Assembly: GCA_020634455.1 (NCBI GenBank)
Contig: JACKBQ010000001.1
Location: forward strand, 2,852,001 to 2,916,000
DNA from: Ardenticatenaceae bacterium
Lineage (GTDB): Bacteria > Chloroflexota > Anaerolineae > Promineifilales > Promineifilaceae
DNA length: 64,000 nt
Reading direction: 5' to 3'
Shown: in pieces, positions 8,254 through 17,546 of the stretch
Layout: every line of letters begins with the position of its first letter
How positions within the stretch are numbered: position 1 is the first letter of the stretch
The notes under the pieces: generated by a model
What the model was told of the DNA's origin: nothing
What the model saw: the letters and a program-made list of their open reading frames with translations, nothing else
Database searches by the model: none
Position numbers and translations under genes: made by a program

Positions 8254-8540
8254 ACAATCTCCCGGATATTTTTGGCGCAAGGGGCAAAGCGTGAAAAGTG
8301 AAAAGAAATCCTTTGCGCCTTTTGCGTTAAAAATCGCTTCAACGCCCTGATCATAAAGAGGGAGCGCAGAATCGGCAAAAAGAGCTTTCTGCGGTTTGCT
8401 AAAGGGCCAGCTTTGCGCAGGGTCTCGCCCTGCGCTAAACTCGCCAGCCAGGACGAATATCATTACTTTTTGGCTGCTTTGCACCACTCACCCATGATTT
8501 TGTCTACCGCATCTTTTGCGAAAATTTTGGAGAGATACCC
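8254..8540. other. Divergent intergenic region, 287 bases
   Basis: It lies between the GyrA-CTD gene (minus) and the UbiA-family gene (plus), so it must hold both promoters. At 8270-8335 an imperfect inverted repeat (GGCGCAAGGGGCAAAG ... CTTTGCGCCTTTTGCG) resembles the other intergenic fold-back repeats. No conserved coding potential was found although an open frame crosses it. Confidence 0.4.
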
Positions 8541-9413
8541 TTGTTGCTACCTTTGCTAAAAACAATGCGTCCGCGCCAATGGACCAAAAACGGTTTTGTC
8601 TTTGTCGCCCTTTTTTTTGATAGCAAGCTGCTACAGTTAGAGAGCTTGCTGCCCACCATTGGTGCATTTATTTTGCTTTGCCTCATGTCCAGCGCCGTCT
8701 ACATCATGAACGATTTGGCAGATATTGAGAATGATCGCCAGCACCCGGTGAAGAAGAAACGGCCGTTGCCCGCAGGCACCCTCAACCCACAAATTGCCCA
8801 GATTTCGGCCGTCGTGTTTGCCCTGGGCAGCCTGGTAGCCGGATTTTTGCTCAATTGGCAGTTTGGCTTGGTGCTGTTGGCTTATCTGGTGAGCCAAATT
8901 GCGTACTCCTTTTGGCTCAAGCACGTCGTTTTGCTAGACATTTCTATCGTCACCGCCGGGTTTGTGCTGCGCATCGCTGCCGGCGTTACGGTGATTGACG
9001 TGCAGCGGTTTTCCCCCTGGCTCTACTTGTTTGGCGGCTTTTTGGCGCTGTTTATGGTGCTGGGCAAGCGGCGGCACGAGCTGACCCTCCTGGGCGACAA
9101 TGCCAACAGCCATCGCGCCATCCTCAAGGAGTACAATCTGGATTTGATTGATCGGTTGCTGGGCATTGTCACCACTAGCGCAGTGGTTTCTTACAGCCTC
9201 TACACCTTTTTGGCGGAGGGCTTGCCCGAAAACCACCTGATGATGCTGACGATTCCCTTTGTGCTGTACGGCATTTTCCGCTACCTGTACCTGATTCACG
9301 TGCGGGAAATGGGCGGCGCACCGGAAGAGATTTTGCTGCGGGATCGTTCGTTTCAGGTGTCGCTGCTAGGTTTTGCTTTGGTGGTGTTCCTCACGCTGTA
9401 CGTTTTTAGCTAA
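8541..9413 (+). CDS. UbiA-family prenyltransferase, decaprenyl-phosphate phosphoribosyltransferase-like
   Basis: 290 residues, about nine membrane segments. Near the N-terminus it carries RPRQWTKN, typical of the DPPR-synthase branch. The Mg-diphosphate motif NDLADIENDRQHP follows (residues ~54-66). That branch transfers phosphoribose from PRPP to a polyprenyl phosphate in the inner membrane. Start: TTG at 8541 with a GGAGAG site; the in-frame ATG at 8565 is an alternative. Its stop overlaps the ATG of mevalonate kinase by one base. Coupling to an isoprenoid-precursor enzyme supports a polyprenyl substrate. Confidence 0.8.
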   Translation: MLLPLLKTMRPRQWTKNGFVFVALFFDSKLLQLESLLPTIGAFILLCLMSSAVYIMNDLADIENDRQHPVKKKRPLPAGTLNPQIAQISAVVFALGSLVAGFLLNWQFGLVLLAYLVSQIAYSFWLKHVVLLDISIVTAGFVLRIAAGVTVIDVQRFSPWLYLFGGFLALFMVLGKRRHELTLLGDNANSHRAILKEYNLDLIDRLLGIVTTSAVVSYSLYTFLAEGLPENHLMMLTIPFVLYGIFRYLYLIHVREMGGAPEEILLRDRSFQVSLLGFALVVFLTLYVFS

Positions 9414-10375
9414 TGATTGAGTTTAACCCTGTAAGCGAGGCGTCGGCCCCGGGCAAGATTATTTTGTTTGGCGAACATGCGGTGGTATACGGCCGTCCCG
9501 CCATCGCCGCCCCCGTTTCCCAAATTCGCGCCATCGCCACAGTCACCCACTCCTCTAGCAACAACTGTTACCTCGTTGCCCCAGACCTGAACCGGCACGA
9601 CCGCCTGCAAGATTTGCCCGACGACGACGCCCTGGCCCGCGCTGCCTGGCTGGTGCTAGGTGTCGCCGGGCTAACCCAACCGCCCGACGTCACTATTCGC
9701 GTGCGCAGCCAGATTCCCATCGCCAGCGGCATGGGCAGCGGCGCGGCCATCGCCGCAGCGATCATTCGCGCCCTGGCCCAGCACCTGAACCGCCCTGACT
9801 TGCAAACAAATGAGCAAGTATCCGCGCTCACCTACGAAGTAGAAAAGATTCATCACGGCACGCCCAGCGGCATAGACAACACGGTAGTGGCCTACGAGCA
9901 GCCCATCTGGTTTGTGCGTCAGTCGCCCAAGAACTTGATTGAGCCGTTCAAAGTAGCCGCGCCGCTGCGCTTTGTGGTGGCGGACACGGGCGTGCGCAGC
10001 AGCACCAAGGTGGCCGTGGGAGATGTGCGCCGTCAATACAATCAGCAGCCCGCTAAATTTGCCAGGATTTTTGATGAATGCGGCCGTATTGCCCAAGTTG
10101 CGCGTCAGGCCATCAAAGCTGGAAATGTAGAAAAAGTAGGCCAGCTCATGACTGACAACCACGCCTGGCTGCAAAAAATGACCGTCTCTTCGCCAGAGCT
10201 AGATAAGTTGGTAGACGCCGCTCTGCAAGCAGGTGCACTCGGTGCCAAGCTCAGCGGCGCGGGGCGCGGCGGCAACATGCTCGCTCTGGTGGCTGATGAG
10301 GCGATGGAACGCCAGGTCAGTACGGCTCTGCAACAAGCCGGAGCCACCAATATCCTCACCACCATCCTCAAGTAG
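9413..10375 (+). CDS. mvk: Mevalonate kinase (GHMP family)
   Basis: 320 residues. The N-terminal substrate loop ASAPGKIILFGEHAVVYG (residues ~10-27) and the ATP loop PIASGMGSGAAIAAA (~100-114) are diagnostic. So are KIHHGTPSGIDN and the C-terminal KLSGAGRGGNMLAL. It phosphorylates mevalonate with ATP in the mevalonate route to IPP. That pathway is uncommon in bacteria but known in some Chloroflexota. The ATG overlaps the stop of the UbiA-family gene (TAATG). No other mevalonate-pathway gene lies in the window. Confidence 0.9.
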   Translation: MIEFNPVSEASAPGKIILFGEHAVVYGRPAIAAPVSQIRAIATVTHSSSNNCYLVAPDLNRHDRLQDLPDDDALARAAWLVLGVAGLTQPPDVTIRVRSQIPIASGMGSGAAIAAAIIRALAQHLNRPDLQTNEQVSALTYEVEKIHHGTPSGIDNTVVAYEQPIWFVRQSPKNLIEPFKVAAPLRFVVADTGVRSSTKVAVGDVRRQYNQQPAKFARIFDECGRIAQVARQAIKAGNVEKVGQLMTDNHAWLQKMTVSSPELDKLVDAALQAGALGAKLSGAGRGGNMLALVADEAMERQVSTALQQAGATNILTTILK

Positions 10376-10588
10376 CTTCGTTAGATTGGTCTAATCTTTG
10401 GCAAATCTATTCACAACGCGAAAGTTAAAGAGATTGGACCAATTTCTAGTAATCACCTAAATCCTCAGCAGATGCCTTCCCAACAGGTTATGATACAATT
10501 GCCCCTTCAGGCCAATGCTAAATTTAATTGCTAACAGGATAAATTATTTTGGCATTGGCTGTTCTGCTGAAACCTTTCAGGAGTGACT

Positions 10589-10963
10589 ATGACTGAAAAT
10601 GAAACCGTTCAACAAGAAGGGACCCTGGGCGTGATAGATATTTCGACAACGGCCGTTACCACCATTGCCAGCCAATCCATCAACCAATGCTACGGCGTGG
10701 TGGGCATGGCTAACAAAAACCTGGCCAACGGCATTGCCAATTTGCTCTCCCGTGACAGCAAGCGGGGCATTGATGTTGCCATCGCAAATGGCCAAATTAC
10801 CATTGATGTGTACGTCATAGTGGAATATGGCGTCAATATTCGGGCCGTGGCCGAGAGCATCCAGCACACCGTCAAGTTCCATGTAGAAAAAGCGCTCACC
10901 ATGCCCGTCAACGCCGTCAACGTTTACGTTCAAGGCTTGCGGATGGGCAAAGAGAACAGCTAA
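10589..10963 (+). CDS. Asp23/Gls24 family envelope stress protein
   Basis: 124 residues, near the family length. It shows the typical order: GVIDISTTAVTTIAS at the start, an internal GVVGMANKN stretch, DVYVIVEYGVNIRAVA, and a C-terminal NAVNVYVQGLR strand. Family members in Firmicutes are membrane-associated stress proteins; in many bacteria one copy precedes the DAK2 (FakA) gene, as here. AGGAG lies 7 bases before the ATG at 10589, which is preferred over the GTG at 10583. The preceding gap (10376-10588) has short inverted repeats around AGATTGGTCTAATCT. Confidence 0.85.
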   Translation: MTENETVQQEGTLGVIDISTTAVTTIASQSINQCYGVVGMANKNLANGIANLLSRDSKRGIDVAIANGQITIDVYVIVEYGVNIRAVAESIQHTVKFHVEKALTMPVNAVNVYVQGLRMGKENS

Positions 10964-10980
10964 TATCCAACAATCCTCGT

Positions 10981-11005
10981 AGGGGCAGGTCTAAAACCTG
11001 CCCCT
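10981..11005. repeat. Second AGGGGCAGGT palindrome
   Basis: Arms AGGGGCAGGT and ACCTGCCCCT around CTAAA. It is the same family as 6583-6609. It lies between the Asp23 gene and the FakA-like gene and could weaken read-through, although no T-run of note follows. Confidence 0.55.
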
Positions 11006-11025
11006 GCTTTTCGGAGAAGAATTAC

Positions 11026-12744
11026 GTGACACAAACGCAAACCACAGAGGCTGCCAGACCCGCACCACCACCAAAATGGTTGCAGTGCAACGGCCGTCAG
11101 CTGCAAAAGCTGGCCCATGCCGCCCTCGTCTGGTTGGAACAAAACCACCAACACGTCAACGCCCTCAACGTCTTTCCTGTGCCGGATGGCGATACTGGTA
11201 CCAACATGCTGCTCACCATGCGCTCCGCTTACAACCGGGTGCAGGACAAAGAGGAAACCCACGTGGGCAAAATGGCTGAATCGCTGGCCCACGGTGCCCT
11301 GATGGGGGCACGCGGCAACTCTGGCGTCATTCTCAGCCAAATTTGGCGTGGCCTGGCCAAAGGGCTCAAGGGCAAGGAAACATTCGACGCCCAGGATTTG
11401 GCCAACGCGCTGCAAGCCGCCTCCGACACGGCCTATAGCGGCGTGATGAAACCAGTTGAAGGTACCATTCTCACTGTGATTCGTGAAGGCGCTAATGAAG
11501 CTGCGGATGCCGCCAAAAAGAGCCTGGACTTGCGCTTTTTATTGGAGCGGGTGCTGGAGCGGTGTAATCAGGCGCTGGAACGCACACCGGAGCAACTGGC
11601 CATCCTCAAGCAAGCTGGTGTGGTAGATTCTGGTGGTCAAGGGCTGGTTTACATTTTGGAGGGCATGTTGCGCTACGTGCACGGCCAAATGAAAGGCCTC
11701 ACGCTGTCGGCCACGCCTGGCAGCAACAGCGTCGGTGCAGGTCAGCAAATTTCGGCACAAGAAATGGCCATGCCCGAAGGTGGCGAGATTGAAAATCCGT
11801 ATGATGTGCAGTTCATTTTGCTGGGTAATAATCTGAATGTCACTGAAGTGCGGGACCGCATTGACGCGATGGGTGATTCTACCGTTGTGGTTGGCGACGA
11901 AACGACTATCAAAGTACACATTCACGTAAAAGACCCTGGTGTGCCCATCTCTTACGGTATCAGCCTGGGGAAAATTACGGATGTGGTGGTGGAAAACATG
12001 CAGATGCAGATGGAGGAAATTGTGCATGCGCCAGCGGCAGCGACAATGGCAACGGCCGTTCCCCTCATCAAAACCACCGTGCAGCCTGGCCAAATTGGCG
12101 TGGTCGCCGTGGCCGCTGGGGAAGGGCTGGCCGAGATTTTCCGCAGCATGAACGTTTCCTATGTTGTGAGCGGCGGCCAGACCAACAACCCCAGTATCGA
12201 GGAGCTGTTCCAGGCCATCCAGGACGTGCCCACCGACAAAGTGGTGATTCTGCCCAACAACAAAAACATCATTTTGGCGGCGGAAGCGGCCCGCGACCTC
12301 AGCCCCAAAAACGTGACGGTGGTGCCCACCAAAACCGCGCCGCAAGGTCTTAGCGCCATGCTGGCCCTGGACCCGGATGGCGATTTGGAGGAGGTGACGG
12401 CGGCGATGCTGGATGCTTCCAAAGAGGTGGCAACCGGGGAAATTACCCGCGCCACCCGCACCGTGACGCTGGATGAGGTGGAAGTGAATGAGGGCGAGTT
12501 TATTGGGCTGGTAGACGGCCGTCTTTGTACATCGGGTTCAGAATTGGCAGGGGTTTTAACGGCCGTACTCGCCGCCATGGAAATGGAAGACCGCGAACTG
12601 CTCTCGCTCTACTACGGCGAAGATATTACTGAAGAAGAAGCGGCCGAACTGGCTGAGCAAATCGAAGCCCAATACGATGATATTGAAATCGAACTGCTGC
12701 CCGGCGGCCAGCCATACTATTTTTACATTTTAGGGGCAGAATAG
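11026..12744 (+). CDS. fakA: DAK2-domain fatty acid kinase, FakA-like (YloV)
   Basis: 572 residues, the usual FakA length (~550). Residues ~20-215 form the DhaL/DAK2 kinase domain, with NVFPVPDGDTGTNM (Mg-ATP aspartates) and ARGNSGVILSQI. A middle domain and a FakB-binding C-terminal domain follow, including VDSGGQGLVYILEGML and VVILPNNKNI. FakA phosphorylates fatty acids held by FakB (DegV) for phospholipid synthesis. The next gene is a DegV protein, so the pair is complete here. The start is GTG with a GGAG site 10 bases upstream. Confidence 0.88.
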   Translation: MTQTQTTEAARPAPPPKWLQCNGRQLQKLAHAALVWLEQNHQHVNALNVFPVPDGDTGTNMLLTMRSAYNRVQDKEETHVGKMAESLAHGALMGARGNSGVILSQIWRGLAKGLKGKETFDAQDLANALQAASDTAYSGVMKPVEGTILTVIREGANEAADAAKKSLDLRFLLERVLERCNQALERTPEQLAILKQAGVVDSGGQGLVYILEGMLRYVHGQMKGLTLSATPGSNSVGAGQQISAQEMAMPEGGEIENPYDVQFILLGNNLNVTEVRDRIDAMGDSTVVVGDETTIKVHIHVKDPGVPISYGISLGKITDVVVENMQMQMEEIVHAPAAATMATAVPLIKTTVQPGQIGVVAVAAGEGLAEIFRSMNVSYVVSGGQTNNPSIEELFQAIQDVPTDKVVILPNNKNIILAAEAARDLSPKNVTVVPTKTAPQGLSAMLALDPDGDLEEVTAAMLDASKEVATGEITRATRTVTLDEVEVNEGEFIGLVDGRLCTSGSELAGVLTAVLAAMEMEDRELLSLYYGEDITEEEAAELAEQIEAQYDDIEIELLPGGQPYYFYILGAE

Positions 12745-12751
12745 CTGAAGT

Positions 12752-12826
12752 TCACCGCCGAGTACGCGGAGTACGCGGAGATATAAAAGCTCTGCGCCCT
12801 CAGCGGTCTCTGCGGTAAATTTTCAA
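12752..12826. repeat. Intergenic repeat of the CACCGC/GCGGAG type
   Basis: GTTCACCGCCGAGTACGCGG and, on the other side, CAGCGGTCTCTGCGGTAAA can pair. Related stretches occur near 19725-19755, 34553-34610 and 36828-36860. It lies between the FakA and DegV genes. Confidence 0.45.
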
Positions 12827-12842
12827 AACCCAACCAAACTCC

Positions 12843-13691
12843 ATGACCATTAAAATTGTCACTGACAGCGCCTGCGATGTGCCGCCGGAACTGGCTGAAC
12901 AACTCGACATTACGGTGGTGCCCGTCTACCTGAACATTGGCCAGCGTAGCTTTTTGGAGGGGGTAGAGATGAGCCGAGAGCAGTTTTACGGCCGTCTTCA
13001 CACCTTTCCTGAATACCCCACCACCGCAGCCCCCGCTGTTGGTACCTTCACCCAGCTTTACGAGCAGCTTACCGGTGCCGGAGCCAGCCAAATCCTCTCC
13101 ATGCACATTGCCCACGACCTGAGCGCCACTTATAATGCCGCCCGTGTTGGGGCTGCCGCCGCCCAATCTGCCCCCGTGACCCTGTTCGACACGCGGCAAA
13201 TTACCCTGGGTGCGGGCCTGCTGGTGCTGCTGGCCGCTGAAGCGGCTAAAGCCGGGCAAACCATCAACGACATTGTGTCTATGCTTAATGAAAAGGTGAG
13301 CCGTACTCGCGTTTTTGGTATGATTGATTCATTGGAAGCCCTGCACCGCAGTGGTCGCGTCAGTTGGGCACAGTTTGGCATTGGCTCTCTGCTGCAAATT
13401 AAACCAATCATGATGATTGCCGATGGCGTGATTTCGGCCGCTGCTAAAGTGCGCACCCGCCAACGCGCTTTGCGCCAAATGATGCAAATGGTAGCAGAGA
13501 TGGCTCCATTCGAGCGGCTGGCCATCATTCACGTCAATGCTCAGGAAGCGGCCGAGGAGCTGTACCAGCTTTCCAGCGACCTGTTTGCCAGCCTGTCAGA
13601 CTCTATCCCCCTCATTCAGGGCATCACCCCAGCCGTAGGGACGCATTTGGGCGTGGGGGCGGTCGGTTTTGCGGCCGTTTCCGCTAAATAA
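12843..13691 (+). CDS. DegV family fatty-acid-binding protein, FakB-like
   Basis: 282 residues. The opening KIVTDSACDVPPELA is the DegV signature, with the Ser/Thr that binds the fatty-acid carboxylate. The second binding segment is SMHIAHDLSATYNAAR. FakB proteins present acyl chains to FakA and then to PlsY. Its location directly downstream of the FakA-like gene supports this role. No clear ribosome-binding site is seen before the ATG. The chain preference cannot be told. Confidence 0.88.
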   Translation: MTIKIVTDSACDVPPELAEQLDITVVPVYLNIGQRSFLEGVEMSREQFYGRLHTFPEYPTTAAPAVGTFTQLYEQLTGAGASQILSMHIAHDLSATYNAARVGAAAAQSAPVTLFDTRQITLGAGLLVLLAAEAAKAGQTINDIVSMLNEKVSRTRVFGMIDSLEALHRSGRVSWAQFGIGSLLQIKPIMMIADGVISAAAKVRTRQRALRQMMQMVAEMAPFERLAIIHVNAQEAAEELYQLSSDLFASLSDSIPLIQGITPAVGTHLGVGAVGFAAVSAK

Positions 13692-13701
13692 AAACGATTT
13701 A

Positions 13702-13770
13702 AGGAGATTAGAGATTGGAGATTGAAATAGTAACAATCAATCTCTAATCACCAATCCCCATTTGTAGGAT
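13702..13770. repeat. Fold-back repeat of the GGAGATT family
   Basis: GGAGATTAGAGATTGGAGATTG pairs with CAATCTCTAATCACCAATC across a short loop. It is the same family as 5319-5382 and 35541-35590. It lies between the DegV gene and recG. Confidence 0.55.
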
Positions 13771-13782
13771 AAACTTTCTCAC

Positions 13783-16308
13783 ATGAAAAACGCTTTAAAA
13801 CGATTGCAACGTGTATTGGATTTAGAAGCCAGCCAGGGCTACAAAAACAAAGCTGTGGTGGGCGGCATTCGACAATTTGCCACTTTTTGGGTGGGCCAGG
13901 CGCGGGAAGCTGCCAAAACGGAGATGGACAAAGCGCTGGTAGAGCAGGTAGCCGAGGTGTTGTCGAATTACGGCCGTCTCCCTGGTACCGAAGCGCGTGC
14001 CAAAGCCATTGAACAGCTGCAAAACAAGCTCAGCCAGCAGCCTGCCCCAGAGGCGGCCCCGGCAGAACCCAAGCCAAAGCCCGCACCTAAGGCCAGAAAA
14101 ACAGCCAAAACGGCCGCTCCGCCACCCCCGCCATCAGAACCGGAAGAAGAGCCGGAACCTGTCAGCGAGCCGGAGCATGTACCCGCAAGTAAATCGGGTA
14201 AATGGGGTCGTCGCCCCACCAGTCGCCGTCCAGTAGAGCCAGACCCGGAAGGCTTGATGCAGTCGGTAACGGCCGTTCGCGGCATTGGTCCTAAACTGGC
14301 CGAACATCTCGCCAAAATCGGGGCCACCACCATCGAAGAACTGCTCTACACCTTCCCCCGCCGCTTCGACGACTACACCTTGATGAAGCCAATCCAAAAG
14401 CTGGCGTATGGCGAAACCGTTACCGTCATCGGCACCGTGTGGGAAACCCGCGCCCGCCACAGCCGCAGCAATCAGGTCATCGTCCAATCCGTCATCAGCG
14501 ACGGCACCGGCCAGGTGCAGGCCACCTGGTTCAACCAAAAATGGCTCATAGACAAGCTCAAAGCCGGGATGCAAATCGTCATCAGTGGCAAAGTGGAGCA
14601 ATATTTGGGCCGCCCCGTCTTTAATTCACCCGAATGGGAACCGCTGGAACTGGAACCGCTGCGCACGCGGCGCATCGTGCCCATTTACCCGCTTACCCAG
14701 GGCCTTAGCAGCAACCGGATGCGCGACATCATGCGCAGCACCGTCAACTACTGGGCACCCCGCGTGCCAGACCCGCTGCCCGCCAGCGTGCGCCAGCGGC
14801 AGAAGTTGGAGCCGCTAACGGAAGCGATCCAGCAGCATCACTTCCCAGACAGCCAACATGCCCTGCACGAAGCCCGTCGCCGCCTTATTTTTGATGAGCT
14901 ATTTTTGCTGCAACTGGGGATGCAAAACTTCCGGCGGGAATGGCAGTCGCAGCCGGGCGTGGCAATTAGGAAAGATACGGCCGTACTCGATCAGTTCCAG
15001 CAAAGCCTGCCCTACACCCTCACCAATGCCCAACAGCGCGTCGTGCAGGAAATTGCCGACGATCTGGCCACCAGCACCCCCATGAACCGACTGCTGCAAG
15101 GCGACGTGGGCGCAGGCAAAACCGTCGTGGCCGCCGCTGCCCTGCTGCTGGCCGCCAAAGCGGGCTACCAATCTGCCCTCATGGCCCCCACCGAGATTTT
15201 GGCCGAGCAGCATTTCAATGGATTACGGCCGTTGCTAGAACCACTCGGTATTCGGCTTTGCTTGCTTACCGGCAGCACCTCCGCCGCTGAGAAAACGCGC
15301 ATTTACGATGCCCTCTCCAACGACGAAATTGATTTGGCCATTGGCACCCACGCCCTCATTCAGGAAAACGTCACCTTTAGCAATCTGGCGTTGGCCATTG
15401 TGGATGAGCAGCACCGCTTCGGCGTGGATCAGCGGCAAGCATTGCGCCACAAAGGGCCATCCGATGGCCAATTTAGCCCGCACCTGCTTACCATGAGCGC
15501 CACGCCCATCCCGCGCTCGCTAGCATTATCGCTCTATGGCGACCTCGATCTTTCCATTTTGGATGAGATGCCGCCCGGACGGCAGGAGATTCAAACGCGC
15601 TGGATTCGTACCCGCGAGCGGGAACGCGCCTACGCTTTTATTCGCAAGCAGGTCAAAGACGGCCGTCAGGCGTACATCATTTACCCGCTGGTGGAAGAAA
15701 GCGAGAAGGTGGATGCAAAAGCGGCCGTTGACGAACACGCCCGGTTACAAAGCCAGGTGTTCCCAGATTTGAAAGTGGGATTGATACACGGCCGTTTGTC
15801 CAGCAAAGAAAAAGAAAGCGTCATGCGCGATTTTTACGAAGGCCATCTGCAAATACTCGTCTCCACCTCCGTCATCGAAGTGGGCGTGGACGTGCCCAAC
15901 AGCACCGTCATGCTCATTGACGGGGCCAATCGCTTTGGTCTGGCACAGCTGCACCAGTTTCGTGGGCGTGTGGGGCGCGGGGCGCACCAATCCTACTGCA
16001 TCCTCGTCGCTGATAGCGACACCCCAGACGCCGAAGAGCGGCTCAGCGCCCTCACCCAAACCAACGATGGCTTTGCCCTGGCTGAGAAAGATTTGGAGAT
16101 TCGTGGCCCTGGTGAATTTTTCGGCCGTCGCCAAAGTGGTTTGCCCGAACTACAGCTTGCCTCCCTGCTAGACATGGACATGCTAAAGATTGCCCAAAGC
16201 GAAGCCCAATCCATCGCCGAAGCCGACCCCAACCTGGAACAACCTGAACACCAACTGCTGCGTCAGCGCGTGGCCCGCTTCTGGCAAAATGCAGGAGACG
16301 CAAGTTAG
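13783..16308 (+). CDS. recG: ATP-dependent DNA helicase RecG
   Basis: 841 residues; E. coli RecG has 693. The extra length is an N-terminal ~150-residue region: a helical segment followed by a Pro/Glu/Lys-rich linker, seen in several deep-branching phyla. From about residue 155 comes the HhH/wedge region (VRGIGPKLAEHLAKIG) and an OB fold. Then come helicase motifs I (GDVGAGKTVVA, ~443), II (VDEQHRFG), III (TMSATPIPRSLAL), V and VI (QFRGRVGRG). It remodels stalled replication forks and Holliday junctions. No convincing SD is seen. Confidence 0.95.
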   Translation: MKNALKRLQRVLDLEASQGYKNKAVVGGIRQFATFWVGQAREAAKTEMDKALVEQVAEVLSNYGRLPGTEARAKAIEQLQNKLSQQPAPEAAPAEPKPKPAPKARKTAKTAAPPPPPSEPEEEPEPVSEPEHVPASKSGKWGRRPTSRRPVEPDPEGLMQSVTAVRGIGPKLAEHLAKIGATTIEELLYTFPRRFDDYTLMKPIQKLAYGETVTVIGTVWETRARHSRSNQVIVQSVISDGTGQVQATWFNQKWLIDKLKAGMQIVISGKVEQYLGRPVFNSPEWEPLELEPLRTRRIVPIYPLTQGLSSNRMRDIMRSTVNYWAPRVPDPLPASVRQRQKLEPLTEAIQQHHFPDSQHALHEARRRLIFDELFLLQLGMQNFRREWQSQPGVAIRKDTAVLDQFQQSLPYTLTNAQQRVVQEIADDLATSTPMNRLLQGDVGAGKTVVAAAALLLAAKAGYQSALMAPTEILAEQHFNGLRPLLEPLGIRLCLLTGSTSAAEKTRIYDALSNDEIDLAIGTHALIQENVTFSNLALAIVDEQHRFGVDQRQALRHKGPSDGQFSPHLLTMSATPIPRSLALSLYGDLDLSILDEMPPGRQEIQTRWIRTRERERAYAFIRKQVKDGRQAYIIYPLVEESEKVDAKAAVDEHARLQSQVFPDLKVGLIHGRLSSKEKESVMRDFYEGHLQILVSTSVIEVGVDVPNSTVMLIDGANRFGLAQLHQFRGRVGRGAHQSYCILVADSDTPDAEERLSALTQTNDGFALAEKDLEIRGPGEFFGRRQSGLPELQLASLLDMDMLKIAQSEAQSIAEADPNLEQPEHQLLRQRVARFWQNAGDAS

Positions 16309-16366
16309 TTTTAGTAGTTAGTGGCTGGTTTATCTTGCTAGCCACTAACCGCCAGCCACCAACCCC
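16309..16366. repeat. Inverted repeat TTAGTGGCTGG / CCAGCCACCAA
   Basis: A fold-back repeat fills the gap between recG and coaD. It also contains GCTAGCCACTAAC, which pairs with GTTAGTGGCTGG with small mismatches. It has no T-run, so it is probably a spacer-type repeat. Confidence 0.45.
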
Positions 16367-16379
16367 AAGGAGAAACCAT

Positions 16380-16913
16380 TTGATTACCGCACTCTACACA
16401 GGCACTTTTGATCCGGTTCATTATGGCCACCTCGACCTGATGACACGAGGCGCAGGCTTGTTCGACAAGCTCATCGTCGCCGTGTACGATCACAAAATCC
16501 CCACCAAATCCCTGCTTTTTTCCGTTGACGAGCGCGTGCAGATGATTGAGGAGGCCCTGCAAGAAAACAAACCAGACAACATCCTTGTTACTAGTTTTAG
16601 CGGATTAGCCGTAGATTTTGCCCGAAAGATCGGTGCCACCGTGTTTGTGCGTGGCCTGCGCGTTTTCTCTGATTTTGAGTTTGAATTTCGCCTGGCGCTG
16701 GCCAACAAAAGACTCGATCCGACGATTGAAACCATTAGTCTTATCACCCACGAAGATCACACCTTTTTGAGCGGTACCACTGTGCGGGAAATTGCCTCGT
16801 TGGGCGGGGATGTCAGCAGCATGGTGCCGCCAAACGTTGCGGAAGCACTGTACATGCGTTTTAACGGCAATGATGCAGATTCATTCAATCGCCCTGTGCC
16901 ATTGCGTGATTAA
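16380..16913 (+). CDS. coaD: Pantetheine-phosphate adenylyltransferase
   Basis: 177 residues from a TTG start at 16380, with AAGGAG upstream; the longer frame from 16335 lies in a repeat. Motifs: ALYTGTFDPVHYGHLDLM (nucleotidyltransferase TxGxFDPxHxGH), FVRGLRVFSDFEFEF (substrate Arg), and ISLITHEDHTFLSGTTVREIA (ISSTxVR-like). It transfers AMP from ATP to 4'-phosphopantetheine, the penultimate step of CoA synthesis. The C-terminal tail is ~15 residues longer than in E. coli. It is followed by a coiled-coil gene on the same strand. Confidence 0.93.
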   Translation: MITALYTGTFDPVHYGHLDLMTRGAGLFDKLIVAVYDHKIPTKSLLFSVDERVQMIEEALQENKPDNILVTSFSGLAVDFARKIGATVFVRGLRVFSDFEFEFRLALANKRLDPTIETISLITHEDHTFLSGTTVREIASLGGDVSSMVPPNVAEALYMRFNGNDADSFNRPVPLRD

Positions 16914-17001
16914 TTGTTTAGCCACTATAATATTTGCTACGAATTCATCATTAATTGGCACTTCACAAGAACGCTTCTTGACAAACACCTGGGATAACAG
17001 C

Positions 17002-17475
17002 ATGGATATTCAACATTTGGTAGATAGATTGGAACAAGCCCTCAACGATAGTCCCCGCATTCCGCTCACTGCCAACCTGATTGTGAATGAAGACCGCATT
17101 TTTAGCATTATTGATCAGATGCGTGTTGCCGTGCCGGAAGAGGTGAAGCGTGCGAATCGTATCGAAGCGGAAAAAGATCGCATTTTGGCCCAGGCGAAGG
17201 AAGAGGCTGAGCGCATCCGCGACCTGGCCAAACAGGAGGCGGGTGAGCTGGTTAAGCGGGATGCCATCACGATGTCTTCGCAGCAGCGGGCGGACAATAT
17301 TTTGGAGCGTGCTCGCCGTGATGCGGAAGCGTTGCGCCACGATGCCGATGCCTACGTGATGGAGGTGTTGGTAAAGCTGGAGGAAGATTTGCTGCGTTCT
17401 TTGAATGTGGTGCGCAATGGCCTAAACAAGGTGGAGCGGGAGCAAGAATCTGCCAGTATACCTGGCGCTGATTAG
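17002..17475 (+). CDS. Coiled-coil protein, ATP-synthase-B/DivIVA-like
   Basis: 157 residues. After an N-terminal MDIQHLVDRLEQALND segment, residues ~45-120 are a continuous charged coiled coil with many E/K/R and Ala. The tail is less charged. No catalytic motif or membrane span. The sequence resembles generic V/F-type ATPase stalk or DivIVA coiled coils, but only by composition. It follows coaD by 88 bases and may be co-transcribed. Function not recognised. Confidence 0.7.
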   Translation: MDIQHLVDRLEQALNDSPRIPLTANLIVNEDRIFSIIDQMRVAVPEEVKRANRIEAEKDRILAQAKEEAERIRDLAKQEAGELVKRDAITMSSQQRADNILERARRDAEALRHDADAYVMEVLVKLEEDLLRSLNVVRNGLNKVEREQESASIPGAD

Positions 17476-17546
17476 TGGCTTTTCCAAAAAGGATGTCATT
17501 CGTCGCCAAAAAGTTCGTTTTTTGCTCGCTTTAGAGGGTGTTTGCG

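Noticed and set aside
8254..8487. N-terminal extension of the GyrA-CTD gene
   Set aside because: It lies within a fold-back repeat and lacks a ribosome-binding site, whereas the ATG at 8253 has GGGAG at the right distance.
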